This document shows positions 16,293 through 25,353 of a stretch of 64,000 nt of DNA, in pieces. This DNA comes from Streptomyces sp. NBC_00440. Lineage in GTDB: Bacteria > Actinomycetota > Actinomycetes > Streptomycetales > Streptomycetaceae. The DNA lies in contig NZ_CP107921.1 of NCBI RefSeq assembly GCF_036014215.1, forward strand, positions 8,243,501 through 8,307,500, read 5' to 3'. Numbering within the stretch: the stretch's first letter is position 1; each line of letters begins with the position of its first letter. The position numbers were made by a program, and so were the translations under genes. The notes beneath the pieces are model-generated. The model was not told where the DNA came from. It worked only from the letters and a program-made list of their open reading frames with translations, and did not search any database.

Positions 16293-18516
16293 GTACCAGT
16301 GCTGTGAGTGCTGCGCGCTCCACCATGCCGGTGATCGAGGTGTTCTCGGACCGGGCATGTGCTCCGGAGCCGACCGCGCCGATGCCGTCCAGCACGGGGA
16401 TACCGGCCGCCACGACGAAGTTCCCGTCGCTGGCACCGCCGACCGCGGCCTCGCGCAGGTCCCAGCCGAGCGACGCCGCACAGGTGCGTGCCACCGTCGC
16501 CAGCTCCGCGACTCCTTCAGTGCGTTCGAAGACGGGTCGGTTCCATCCACCGGTCACCTCGATGGACGTGCGTGCATTCACCGGCCGCAGTGCGGCCAGA
16601 GCCACGCCGATCCGGTCCTGTTCAGCGCTGGTGGCTACCCGGATGTCCAGGCGGGCGGTGGCCTTTCCGGCCGTTACGTTGCTGCGGGTGCCGCCCTCGA
16701 TGACGCCGACGTTGAGTGAGGTGCCGGCCTCCGGGTCGCGCAGGCAGGTCAGTTGAAGAATCTGATGGGCCATTTCTTCGACCGCGCTGGCTCCGGCTTC
16801 CGGGTCGAGGCCGGCGTGCGCCTCCTGGCCGGTGACGGTGAGGGTGAACAGGCCGACTCCCTTTCGTGCCGTCTTGACGGCGCCGTCGGCCGCGGCTTCG
16901 AAGACGAGGGCGGCGCGGCTGCGCCGGGCCTCCGCGACGATGGCCTCGCTGGAGGTGAGGCTGCCGGTCTCTTCGTCGCCGTTGAGCATGAGCGTGCAGG
17001 TTGGGCGGGGCAGACCGAGCGCGTCCAGCGCTCGCAGGCCCCATACGGCTTGGACGAGTCCTGCCTTCATGTCGAAGACGCCGGGGCCGGTGATCCGGTC
17101 GCCCTCGCGCCTGAACGGCCAGTCGTCCAGGGTGCCGGTGGGCCAGACCGTGTCGTAGTGGCCCAGCAGGAGAACCGGCCGGCTCCCGGTGCCCGGGTAG
17201 CGGCGGATCAGGATGTCGCCCGTCCGCTCGCGTTCCAGTATCTCTTCGGTCTCCGGGGCGCCCAGGGTGTCGTCGAGCCAGCCGCGCACCCACGTCAGAC
17301 AGGCGTCGAGCGCCTGCCGGTCGTCACTGGCACTGCCTTGGGAGGTGTAGGCGGCCAGGTCGTCGACCATGTCCTCCCGGTGCGAGTCCAGCCACGTCGC
17401 GACGGCGGCCGCTGTCTGCGGGTCGGGGCGGGCGCAGCCACCGTGCGAGCCCTCTGCCCCGGCAGATCCGGCAGATCCCTCGGGCAGCTGGGTCGGCGGT
17501 GTGCCTGCCAGGCGGTCGAGTGCGTCGAGCCGGGTCTCCGCCATCAGGTCCGGGTCGTGTTCCAGTTCGCGCAGTCCGTCGATGACGGCTCGCAGCACCG
17601 GTGTGCCCACGGCGTGGCGCTCGGCTTGCGTGAAGACCTCTGCGTAGTGCGTGGTCACCTCGACCGGACGACGGCGTACTGCCAGGTCACGCCAGATGCC
17701 GCTGCGGTCCTTGGCTTGCGTGGCGAGCCAGGCGGTGAGACGCCTGGTGGCGGCACGGCGCACGGAGGGTTCGGCACCCCGCCGGAACGCGTCGGGCTCG
17801 AAGGCGTCGAACGCCTCCAGCTTCACCCCCTGGGCCCGAGCCACGTCGAAGACCTCGGCGGCCACCGCGTGCATGGTGGGTGGGTGGCGGTGGATCAGTT
17901 CGGCCATGGGTGCGTCGGCCAGGGCCGTGGCGGCCAGCATTGCGCCGAACCCCGCCTTGGCCCACAGGTATCCCTCGACGTTGTCGCTGGCCACCGCCGG
18001 CCCCCAGCACTGCAGGTCGGTGACGAGCGCACGGACCCGGTCGGAGACGGGGGCGCTGTGACGCTCACCGACCACCAGGGCTCCGGCGCCGCCGTCGAGG
18101 ATCACCCCGGGTTCGATGACGTCGGCGAAGATGTTGACAAAGGCGGCGACGGTGCGTCGCGGTCCGATCCGGTCCGCTATCAGCTCCTCGTTGAAGCCGT
18201 TCTGGAACGAGACGACCCAGCCGTCCGGGGCCAGCCGGGGGGCGATCCAGTCGAGAGCGGCACCGGTGGCCTGTGCTTTGACGGCGAGCAGTACGTGGTG
18301 GACGGTGCCGTCGAACGCGTCGGGTGTCGCCGCTTCCACCTGTACGTTCTCGCGGTCCTCACCCCGGGCGACGGTGAGCCCCCGGTCGCGGATCGCCGCC
18401 ACGTGCGCGAGGTCGGTATCGATGAGCTGGACGCGATGGCCCGCGCGGGCCAGGGCGAAGGCCAGGGTGCCGCCGATGGCTCCGGCTCCGACGACCGTGT
18501 AACTGCCGCTGCTCAT
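16270..18516 (-). CDS. Ketopantoate-reductase (ApbA/PanE-like) fused to M20 metallopeptidase
   Basis: One uninterrupted 748-residue frame joins two enzymes. Residues 1-338 are a 2-dehydropantoate-2-reductase-like NAD(P) oxidoreductase (VGAGAIGGTLAFALARAGH, LLAVKAQATG, VSFQNGFNEE, YLWAKAGFGAML). A Gly/Ser/Ala linker follows (339-365). Residues ~366-748 are an M20 peptidase/deacylase with its metal ligands visible: LLLGHYDTVWP, FDMKAGLVQA, LNGDEETGS and GSGAHARSENTSI at the end. No in-frame ATG or GTG precedes the peptidase domain in the linker, so separate translation is unlikely. The start overlaps the SDR stop (ATGA). A combined role in breaking down an amide-containing metabolite is inferred from the operon. 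Confidence 0.75.
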   Translation of the reverse strand: MSSGSYTVVGAGAIGGTLAFALARAGHRVQLIDTDLAHVAAIRDRGLTVARGEDRENVQVEAATPDAFDGTVHHVLLAVKAQATGAALDWIAPRLAPDGWVVSFQNGFNEELIADRIGPRRTVAAFVNIFADVIEPGVILDGGAGALVVGERHSAPVSDRVRALVTDLQCWGPAVASDNVEGYLWAKAGFGAMLAATALADAPMAELIHRHPPTMHAVAAEVFDVARAQGVKLEAFDAFEPDAFRRGAEPSVRRAATRRLTAWLATQAKDRSGIWRDLAVRRRPVEVTTHYAEVFTQAERHAVGTPVLRAVIDGLRELEHDPDLMAETRLDALDRLAGTPPTQLPEGSAGSAGAEGSHGGCARPDPQTAAAVATWLDSHREDMVDDLAAYTSQGSASDDRQALDACLTWVRGWLDDTLGAPETEEILERERTGDILIRRYPGTGSRPVLLLGHYDTVWPTGTLDDWPFRREGDRITGPGVFDMKAGLVQAVWGLRALDALGLPRPTCTLMLNGDEETGSLTSSEAIVAEARRSRAALVFEAAADGAVKTARKGVGLFTLTVTGQEAHAGLDPEAGASAVEEMAHQILQLTCLRDPEAGTSLNVGVIEGGTRSNVTAGKATARLDIRVATSAEQDRIGVALAALRPVNARTSIEVTGGWNRPVFERTEGVAELATVARTCAASLGWDLREAAVGGASDGNFVVAAGIPVLDGIGAVGSGAHARSENTSITGMVERAALTALVLTALPEG

Positions 18517-19361
18517 GCGGGGTTTCCTTTCGTGGCCTGGGCCGGTGGTGCGGTGGTGGGGGAGTGCGGGCTGCCATCGGAGGCGTCCGTGCCCTGCGGT
18601 GGCCAGATCCGGGGCAGGTGGAGGGCGCCGGTGGAGGATCCTCCGTCGACGCGCAGGGTTTCGCCGGTGATCCAGGAGGCGTCCGGGCCGGCGATCCAGT
18701 GGACCGCGCGGGCGATGTCCTGAGGGGTGCCCGCCCGGCCGAGCGGGTTGGCGCCAATCGCGGCGGCGTACTCCTCGGAGACCGGGTTGCAGGAGCTGTC
18801 GACCGGGACGAATCCGGGGCTGACGGCGTTGACGCGGATACCGTGCGCGCCCAGTTCGAGGGCGGCGGCCCGGGTGGCCATCTCCAGCGCGGCCTTGGAG
18901 CTGGCGTAGGGGCCGCCGCCGGGACGGGCCCGCAGCGCCGAGCCCGAGGAGATGTTGACCACCGCGCCGCCCCGGCCGTGCTCGCGGGCCAGCCGGGCGA
19001 ACGCGGCGGTGGCCAGGACCGGGGCGCGCAGATTGACGGCGAAGAGCCGGTCCCACTCCGCGGCCGAGACTTCGGCCATGTCGAGGGAGGGATAGACCCC
19101 GGCCGCGTTGACCAGGACGTCGACCGGCCCCCGCGCCGCCCAGGCCCGCTGGACGAGGTCCTCCGGGGCCCGGGGGCCGGTCAGGTCGACGGCGAGCGTG
19201 CCTGCTGGGCCGGTGGGGCCTTTGCCACCGACGTGTGCGGCGATGCGCTCCAGGGCCTTCGGGTGGCGGTCGGCGAGGGTGAGGACGGCGCCGGCTGCGG
19301 CGAACTCCTCGGCGATCGCCCGGCCGATCCCTCCGGCCGCGCCGGTGATCAGGACGTGCAT
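18513..19361 (-). CDS. Short-chain dehydrogenase/reductase (SDR)
   Basis: A 282-residue classical SDR. The cofactor loop is ITGAAGGIGRAIAEEFAAAG with an Asp ending the second strand (TLADRHPKAL, so NAD is likely). NAAG is at the fourth strand, the catalytic Ser is in VVNISSGSALRA, YASSK is the Tyr/Lys motif, and GWITGETLRVDGG-type residues are near the end. A ~35-residue disordered tail follows the domain. ATG at 19361 shares a base with the MFS stop (TGATG), and its own stop overlaps the fusion gene (ATGA), giving tight translational coupling in the operon. Substrate unknown. Confidence 0.85.
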   Translation of the reverse strand: MHVLITGAAGGIGRAIAEEFAAAGAVLTLADRHPKALERIAAHVGGKGPTGPAGTLAVDLTGPRAPEDLVQRAWAARGPVDVLVNAAGVYPSLDMAEVSAAEWDRLFAVNLRAPVLATAAFARLAREHGRGGAVVNISSGSALRARPGGGPYASSKAALEMATRAAALELGAHGIRVNAVSPGFVPVDSSCNPVSEEYAAAIGANPLGRAGTPQDIARAVHWIAGPDASWITGETLRVDGGSSTGALHLPRIWPPQGTDASDGSPHSPTTAPPAQATKGNPA

Positions 19362-20668
19362 CAGCGGAACTCCTTGTTCTTGGTCTCGGGCATCGTCACG
19401 TAGACGAGGAACGAGATGAGCGACGCCCCGGAGACGTACAGCCATAGAAGGTCGCTGTGACCGCTCTCGTGCATCCAGGTGGTGAGGTAGGGCGCGGTGC
19501 CGCCGAAGAGGGTGACGGCCAGCGCGTAGGGCAGGGCGATGCCGGTGGCCCGGATCTCCGCGGGGAACTGCTCGGCCATGATCACCGCGCAGTTCGCGGA
19601 GTAGCCGAGGATCAGCAGCATGCCGGCCAGCTGCACCAGGAACAGGCTGAGGAAGCTGTCGCCCAGCAGATGCAGCAACGGCCAGGCCAGCACCGTGAAC
19701 CCGCCCGCGAAGACCGCCATGGTCGGCTTACGGCCGAGGCGGTCGGAGAGCAGGCCGGCGAACGGCAGCAGGACGATGAAGACGACCAGGCAGAGCGTCT
19801 GGGACAGCAGCGCGCGGCTCAGCGGGATACCCGTGGTGAGGTTGGCGTACGTGGGAAGGTAGTTGACCCAGATGTAGTACGTCAGGGTGCCGGCGATGGT
19901 GATGCCCGCGACGCGCAGCGCGGCACCGGGGTGTTCGACGAACATCACCTTGAGCGGGTTGGAGCGTGTACGTCCCGCTCCCCGGGCCCGGGTGAAGGAC
20001 TCGGAGTCCTCCACCGAGACCCGCAGCCACAGACCGACCAGTCCGAGCAGTCCGCCGGCGACGAAGGCGATGCGCCAGCCCCACGCGTGCAGGGCGGCGT
20101 CGCTGAGGACGGAGGTGGTGATCGTCCCCAGAAGTGAGGCGATCAGCGCTCCGCCGGCGACCGACACCTGCTGCCACGATCCGGCGAACGCGCGGCGGCC
20201 GACGGCGGCGGACTCCACCAGGAACGCCGAGGAGGAGCCGAACTCGCCGCCGGCGGAGAATCCCTGGACCAGCCGGGCCACCAGCAGTACCAGAGGGGAA
20301 AGCACCCCGATCGAGTCGTAGTTGGGGGCCAGGGCGATGACGAAGGCGGCACCCGCCATGAGCGCGACCGTCAGGGTCATGCCCTTCTTGCGGCCGTGCC
20401 GGTCGGCGTACACGCCGAGCACGGCCGCGCCCACGGGCCGCATGACGAAGCCGACGGCGAAGACAGCCAGGGTGGACAGGAGAGCGACCGCACCATTGCC
20501 GGAGGGAAAGAACTCATCGGCGATGATCTTGGCGAAGATGGAGTAGAGGGCCCAGTCGACCCACTCCACGGTGTTACCGATCGTGCCGGCGACGATCGCC
20601 TTGCGCTGCTTGCCGGACAGCTTGTGCGTGGCGCTCACGGCCGGGACCGCGGGGGACTCGGTACTCAT
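19361..20668 (-). CDS. MFS transporter, metabolite:H+ symporter (MHS) type
   Basis: A 435-residue, 12-helix major facilitator. MHS-type features are visible: GTIGNTVEWVDWALYSIFAKI in helix 1, FAVGFVMRPVGAAVLGVYAD and the loop motif DRHGRKKGMTLTV, ARLVQGFSAGGEFGSS in helix 4, and LSDRLGRKPTM in the second half. MHS proteins usually import small organic acids, amino acids or betaines with protons. Here it sits between a hydrolase and an SDR with overlapping start and stop codons, so it probably brings in the operon substrate. Which compound is imported cannot be read from the sequence. Confidence 0.85.
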   Translation of the reverse strand: MSTESPAVPAVSATHKLSGKQRKAIVAGTIGNTVEWVDWALYSIFAKIIADEFFPSGNGAVALLSTLAVFAVGFVMRPVGAAVLGVYADRHGRKKGMTLTVALMAGAAFVIALAPNYDSIGVLSPLVLLVARLVQGFSAGGEFGSSSAFLVESAAVGRRAFAGSWQQVSVAGGALIASLLGTITTSVLSDAALHAWGWRIAFVAGGLLGLVGLWLRVSVEDSESFTRARGAGRTRSNPLKVMFVEHPGAALRVAGITIAGTLTYYIWVNYLPTYANLTTGIPLSRALLSQTLCLVVFIVLLPFAGLLSDRLGRKPTMAVFAGGFTVLAWPLLHLLGDSFLSLFLVQLAGMLLILGYSANCAVIMAEQFPAEIRATGIALPYALAVTLFGGTAPYLTTWMHESGHSDLLWLYVSGASLISFLVYVTMPETKNKEFR

Positions 20669-21600
20669 GGCGTGTGCTCCGGGAACTCGAAGGAAGGAGT
20701 CGCGGTGCGGACGGCCTCGGCCAGCTCCGCGTGGGTCGCGAACCAGACGCCGGGGTGCGCGGCGATGTGGTCCAGCAGCTCGCGCAGGACGATCAGCCGT
20801 GAGCGGTGGCCGATGACATGCGGATGAAGGGTGAGCTGGAAGACGCCACCCGACCGGTACGCGGCGTTGAACTCATCGGTCCAGATCTCCAGCACGTCGC
20901 GGGGACGGCTGTGCGGGCGGACCGCGCCGTAGCGGTCCATGGTGAAATACGGGGCGTCGTCGCGGATCCAGTCGACCGGTATCTCGACCAGCCCGGTGGG
21001 CCGTCCGGCGGCCAGGATCTCGTACGGCTCGTCGTCCGCCATCAGCGACGAGTCGTAGGCGAAGCCGAGGTCGAGAATGGTTTGCAGGGTCGAGTCCGAG
21101 AAGTCCCAGGACGGAGTGCGAATACCAGCCGGGCGTTGCCCCGTGATCTCCGTCAGGGTGTCCAGGGCCCGCCCCACGAGCTCCTTCTCGTCCTCGGCGC
21201 CGAGCAGGGTGTTGCGCTCGTGTATCCATCCGTGTACCGCGATCTCATGACCGTCGCGCGTGTAGGCCCGGGCCTCGTGGGGGTGAAGCAGCGCCGAGAC
21301 GGCCGGCATGAAGAACGTCGCCGGGACACCGAAGCGGGAGAGCAACTCCAGGATTCGCGGTGCACCGACCCGCGCCCCGTACTCGCCCTGGGCGAGCAGT
21401 CCCGGGCTGGTCTGACCGTCCCGCAGCGGAATGGTCTCGTGGTCGGAGTCGAAGGACAGGGCGACCGCGACCCGGGCGCCGTCCGGCCAGCGCTCCGGCA
21501 GCAGCCGCCGCCCGGCACGGACGGCCTCGACGTGCCGGCGCCACTCGCTTTCGGGCCACCGCCAGCTCTGCCTCGCGGTGTCCGGCTCTGTTGCGGGCAT
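20665..21600 (-). CDS. Polysaccharide-deacetylase-family amidohydrolase
   Basis: A 311-residue NodB-fold hydrolase. The metal-site motifs are VALSFDSDHE (Asp pair) and HEIAVHGWIHERN (HxxxH type). The third motif region is PAGIRTPSWDFSDSTLQ, and a late QLTLHPHVIGHRSR contributes the catalytic His. There is no signal peptide, so it is cytoplasmic. Together with the WDFS pattern this resembles PuuE/allantoinase-like members acting on small amides rather than polysaccharides. GGAGAG lies four to five bases before the ATG. It is the first gene of the four-gene operon and its stop overlaps the MFS start (ATGA). Confidence 0.8.
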   Translation of the reverse strand: MPATEPDTARQSWRWPESEWRRHVEAVRAGRRLLPERWPDGARVAVALSFDSDHETIPLRDGQTSPGLLAQGEYGARVGAPRILELLSRFGVPATFFMPAVSALLHPHEARAYTRDGHEIAVHGWIHERNTLLGAEDEKELVGRALDTLTEITGQRPAGIRTPSWDFSDSTLQTILDLGFAYDSSLMADDEPYEILAAGRPTGLVEIPVDWIRDDAPYFTMDRYGAVRPHSRPRDVLEIWTDEFNAAYRSGGVFQLTLHPHVIGHRSRLIVLRELLDHIAAHPGVWFATHAELAEAVRTATPSFEFPEHTP

Positions 21601-21746
21601 GGTGCTCTCCAGTAGCTCGGGGACTGGGGGAAGTTCGCCGCTCGCACCCAGCTCATGGGCGGGCGGCAGGTATGCAGATGTGCGGCTTTTGCGCAGACGA
21701 GGCCGCGTGTACGGGAGCCGGGCGCTGGCTCGTCCCGCCGACGGAC

Positions 21747-22754
21747 TCAGCCGGACTGATCCAGCCGGGTCCAGGCACCCTTGACGGTGGCCAGGTGCAC
21801 GGTGACATCGGAGGCGTTCAGGCCCGGCAGGGCGCCGATGACCTCACTGGTGTAGCGGAACAGGTCGGAACGGCGGGGCAGCACCATGTGGCCGACCAAG
21901 TTGAAACGACCGGTGGACGCGGCCAGGAACTTCGTGCCCGGGTGGCGTGCGAGCTGGCGACCCGCCGCGTCGAGCCGGTCCGGCTCGACGGACAGCCACA
22001 CCATGAATTCCGCCTGATACCCCAGAAGAGCAGGGTCGACCAACGTCCGGAAGTGCAGGGCTCCACGCTCCACAAGCCTCTCCAGCGCCCGCGAAACACT
22101 GGACTCACTGCGCTCCAGCCTGCGCGCCAGTGCACTGACCGGCGTCCGGCCGTCCTCGGCGAGAGCGCCGGCAACGGCCCGCTCAAGAGGGGACAGCGCC
22201 TGTGGCGCCTGGTCCCAGTCCTCACGGTCGAACGGCGGGGCGAAAGTGGCCGACCGCAGGTCGGCAGTGGCCTCAGGGGGCAGCAGGCCGGTGTCCCACA
22301 TGGCCGCCGAGGTGAAGTTGCGGATCACGGCGACACATTCGGTGCTGGTGATCAGGTGCGCGCCCGGCAGGTCAGTGAAGAGCAGCCGCATGAGCTGCTC
22401 GTTGTCCTCGGCAACGAAATCGACGATCAGATCGGCGGTTCCGGTGACGACCGCCAGGAACCGCGTCTCCGGGCACGCGGCCAGCAGTTCGGCGAGTTCC
22501 AGCCCCTTACCCGGCTTGGCATGCACCCGTACCAGCATGGACGAGCCACTCTCGGTACGGTCCAGCTCCAGCGCACCGACCACATGAACAAGCTTGCGCT
22601 CGCGCAGCACCTGGTAGCGCCGCTGTGCGGTGGTCTCGCTGGCTCCCACCCAGCGGGAAACGGAATTCCACGAGGCGCGGCCGTTGAGCTGGAGCGCGGC
22701 GATGACGCGGCGGTCCAGCTCATCGATCATGCCTGCATGGGCTCGGGATGACAT
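21747..22754 (-). CDS. Lrp/AsnC-type regulator with two HTH-ligand modules
   Basis: A 335-residue regulator made of two Lrp/AsnC units. Unit one has an HTH (LDRRVIAALQLNGRASWNSV, then TTAQRRYQVLRERKLVHVVG) and a RAM-like domain. Unit two begins near residue 185 with LSPLERAVAGALAEDGRTPV and SSVSRALERLVERGALHFRT, and has a second ligand domain. Such doubled regulators are common in actinobacteria. ATG at 22754 follows AAGG and fits the family start; an upstream frame extension is not needed. It lies 146 bp upstream of, and in line with, the hydrolase-MFS-SDR-fusion operon, which it probably controls in response to an amino-acid-like effector (inference). Confidence 0.8.
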   Translation of the reverse strand: MSSRAHAGMIDELDRRVIAALQLNGRASWNSVSRWVGASETTAQRRYQVLRERKLVHVVGALELDRTESGSSMLVRVHAKPGKGLELAELLAACPETRFLAVVTGTADLIVDFVAEDNEQLMRLLFTDLPGAHLITSTECVAVIRNFTSAAMWDTGLLPPEATADLRSATFAPPFDREDWDQAPQALSPLERAVAGALAEDGRTPVSALARRLERSESSVSRALERLVERGALHFRTLVDPALLGYQAEFMVWLSVEPDRLDAAGRQLARHPGTKFLAASTGRFNLVGHMVLPRRSDLFRYTSEVIGALPGLNASDVTVHLATVKGAWTRLDQSG

Positions 22755-23296
22755 GGCACGGACCTTAATCAGCGGCCAGAAACCCGTCAACGGCGGAATC
22801 CTGCATCAGTGGCCAGCGCAAAGGCCGTCTCCAGCGTTATGCGGGTTTCGGGAAGGGAAATGCCGCAGATAGGCCATGGTGGTTGGGTGCGGCACGAGCC
22901 TGCAGGATTACCTCGCGAGGACGCGTAAGTTTCCGCAGCTCGGCTTCTGCGCGACGCCGCAACACCGACTCGTTGATGAGGGCGATGAGCCTGAGTGGCA
23001 AGTTCTCTGCGCACAAACTGCTGCCACGTCACTCGGACGGCCACGAGCCGGTCGATCTGCCCTTGCCCAGCCCAGCCCAGCCCAGCCCCCGTACGCGCGG
23101 CGCCCTTGCGCCACATGGCCTCCGGGGTCCGGATCCTGCTCCAGGGCCATCGCAGCGATCTCGACGTCGATGCGCGCCTGATCGGCGTCCACTGACCTTT
23201 CAGAGGGCGGTTCGTGCGGCTGGATTTGCCGTCACAGATGGTGTGAGTACGGGCGGAATCCACCGGTCCGCAGACGGTGGTCTGTTGGGGCGGCGG
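22755..23296. other. Intergenic stretch without a supported gene
   Basis: No frame in these 540 bases has convincing coding character on either strand. The only structure noted is a short tandem repeat, four copies of CCCAG at 23066-23085. The segment just before 23297 may be the left flank of the IS5 remnant that follows. Confidence 0.4.
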
Positions 23297-23362
23297 GTGA
23301 GTGAACGCGCGCCGTGTCCAAGCGACTTATCGGACGAGCAGTGGGCTGTGATCGACCCGGGC
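23297..23362 (+). pseudogene. IS5-family transposase N-terminal stub
   Basis: A GTG-initiated 21-residue reading, ERAPCPSDLSDEQWAVIDP, is the characteristic opening of IS5/IS427-like transposases. It then runs directly into unrelated sequence, so only the first codons survive. Confidence 0.5.
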
Positions 23363-23379
23363 TCGCGACGTCTGCCAAG

Positions 23380-23869
23380 CCCTCGACCGCGAACTGCTGC
23401 CGAGAGCATCGAAGGCACGCGCTGGAAGTCTCGGCGAAGAGTTCTCGGTGGCTCTTGCGGACGGCGGGCCCGTGGGAAGCTCCCGCCCTCCTGGAGCTGC
23501 GTACGCCGGACGCCTTCGACCGCAGCCATCTTCTACAGGCGAGATCCTGGGCTGGGCGAGCGGCGAACCTGGTGCCTGCGACGTGACCTAGGAGGACGAC
23601 CACGTCCTCGTCCACGACGGCACGCGAACAGTGGCCACCGTGAGGGACGGAGCTGTCGAATGCCTCCGGCCCGCAGATCCGGCCCCGCTGGACCATGCAT
23701 ATCCGCGTCCCCGACCCCGCCATCACGACCGCGGCGGCACGCTCGGCAGGCGGCACGGTGACTTCCCTGAGTCCGGTGCCCGGCAGGACGGACCACCATG
23801 CCTTCATCCGTGACCCGGCCGGGGCCCTGTTCGCGGTCACGGACCTCGGAGGACCGCTGCCAAGCTGAC
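23380..23869 (+). pseudogene. VOC (glyoxalase-fold) protein remnant
   Basis: Pieces of a two-domain VOC protein are spread over three frames: RELLPRASKA and EEFSVALADGGPVG near 23400, LRTPDAFD then AIFY then GEILGWASGEPGACDVT, EDDHVLVHDGTRTVATVRDG after a TAG stop, and finally MHIRVPDPAITTAAARSAGG with AFIRDPAGALFAVTDLGG to a stop near 23869. The multiple frame changes and the internal stop show decay. Confidence 0.55.
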
Positions 23870-24047
23870 CGATGGGTGGGGACAGGTGCAATCAGAGGCT
23901 GGGGTCGGCACTGCGGCAGAAGAGGACGGCCGAATGGCGCAGCCTGCGAAGACGCGCAGCCTGCCGCATGGTGGGAACGAAGCTGGATGAGGCCGATATC
24001 TCTCGGCTTCAGCGGACTCAGTGTTGGGAAGCGATTAGTAAGGAGCG

Positions 24048-25235
24048 ATGATGAGGGCTTTGACCTGGCACGGCAAGCGCGACGTCCGGGTGGATACCGT
24101 TCCTGATCCGCAGATCACTGATCCGACCGACGTGATCGTGCGAGTTACCTCCACGGGTATTTGCGGGTCGGACCTGCACCTTTACGAGGTGCTCGGCCCC
24201 TATCTCGACCCCGGGGACATCCTCGGCCACGAGCCGATGGGCATCGTGGAGGCGATCGGGCCGGAGGTCACAGCACTTTCGGTCGGGGACCGCGTCGTCG
24301 TTCCCTTCAACGTCTCGTGCGGCACGTGCTGGATGTGCGGGCAAGGCCTGCACTCGCAGTGCGAGACCACACAGGTCAAGGGCCGGGGGATGGGCGCTTC
24401 ACTCTTCGGCTTCTCCAAGCTTTACGGCCAGGTGCCTGGCGGCCAGGCGGAACTCCTGCGGGTGCCGTTCGGTAACACCCTCCCCGTCAAAGTGCCGCAC
24501 GGCCCCCCTGACCAGCGGTTCGTGTATCTGTCCGACGTGTTGCCCACCGCCTGGCAGTCCGTCGCATACGCAGACATCCCCCGGGGTGGCAGCGTCACCG
24601 TGCTCGGACTCGGACCCATCGGCGATATGGCCACCCGTATCGCTCTGCACCAAGGGGCGGGCCTGGTCATCGGCGTCGACCTCGTACCTGAGCGTCTGGC
24701 CCGGGCACGTTCCAGGGGCGTGCACACACTCGACCTGAACGAGTACGGCAAGGACATCGGAGAGAAGATCCGCAGGCTCACTGGAGGCCGCGGCACCGAT
24801 TCCGTCATCGATGCCGTCGGCATGGAAGCCCACGGCGCTCCCGTTACCAAGGCCGCGCAGCAGTTCGTCGGCCTGCTGCCCGACGGCCTCGGCGAAAAGG
24901 TAATGGGCCGTGCCGGAGTGGACAGCATGACGGCGTTCAACACGGCCGTCGACGCTGTCCGCCGGGGCGGCACCGTCTCACTCATCGGCGTCTACGGGGG
25001 CGCTGTCGACCCGGTCCCGATGCTCACCATGTTCGACAAGCAGATCCAGCTCCGTATGGGCCAGGCGAACGTCAAGCGGTGGGTCGACGAGATCCTGCCG
25101 CTCCTGGACGACGAAGACGTTCTCGGCGTCGACGACTTCGCCACCCACACTCTGCCCCTCGAAGACGGCCCCCAGGCCTACAAGACCTTCCAAGCCAAAG
25201 AGGACGGCATGATCAAAACCGTCCTCACCCCCTGA
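24048..25235 (+). CDS. Zinc-dependent alcohol dehydrogenase
   Basis: A 395-residue medium-chain dehydrogenase, long-form like formaldehyde/threonine dehydrogenase relatives. The catalytic Zn site is GICGSDLHLYE and GHEPMGIVE; the structural Zn loop is CGTCWMCGQGLHSQC; the Rossmann loop VLGLGPIGDMA is followed by GVDLVPERL (Asp, so NAD+). The C-terminal substrate domain is complete. AAGGAGCG lies directly before the ATG pair at 24048/24051. A 135-bp stretch of this gene (24249-24386) recurs almost unchanged at 41743-41877. The next gene is a broken SDR and then a DJ-1/PfpI protein, a grouping that suggests aldehyde or general stress metabolism. Confidence 0.88.
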   Translation: MMRALTWHGKRDVRVDTVPDPQITDPTDVIVRVTSTGICGSDLHLYEVLGPYLDPGDILGHEPMGIVEAIGPEVTALSVGDRVVVPFNVSCGTCWMCGQGLHSQCETTQVKGRGMGASLFGFSKLYGQVPGGQAELLRVPFGNTLPVKVPHGPPDQRFVYLSDVLPTAWQSVAYADIPRGGSVTVLGLGPIGDMATRIALHQGAGLVIGVDLVPERLARARSRGVHTLDLNEYGKDIGEKIRRLTGGRGTDSVIDAVGMEAHGAPVTKAAQQFVGLLPDGLGEKVMGRAGVDSMTAFNTAVDAVRRGGTVSLIGVYGGAVDPVPMLTMFDKQIQLRMGQANVKRWVDEILPLLDDEDVLGVDDFATHTLPLEDGPQAYKTFQAKEDGMIKTVLTP

Positions 25236-25353
25236 AGCGCTGGTGGACTGACTACCTCTTCCCGCAAAGATCAGACGAAGGCGAAACACCGCCGAGTCAG
25301 CTGTGCGTGCAGGCTCCCCTTCACTCTTCTCACCCCGTCTTTGGAGGGTTTCC

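Noticed and set aside
16753..18723. Plus-strand 656-codon frame opposite the reductase-M20 fusion
   Set aside because: Translation is Gly/Val/Arg-rich without motifs; the minus strand carries all catalytic residues of two known families.
23066..23085. Tandem CCCAG units considered as a CRISPR or VNTR array
   Set aside because: Only four 5-bp copies without spacers; ordinary short tandem repeat.
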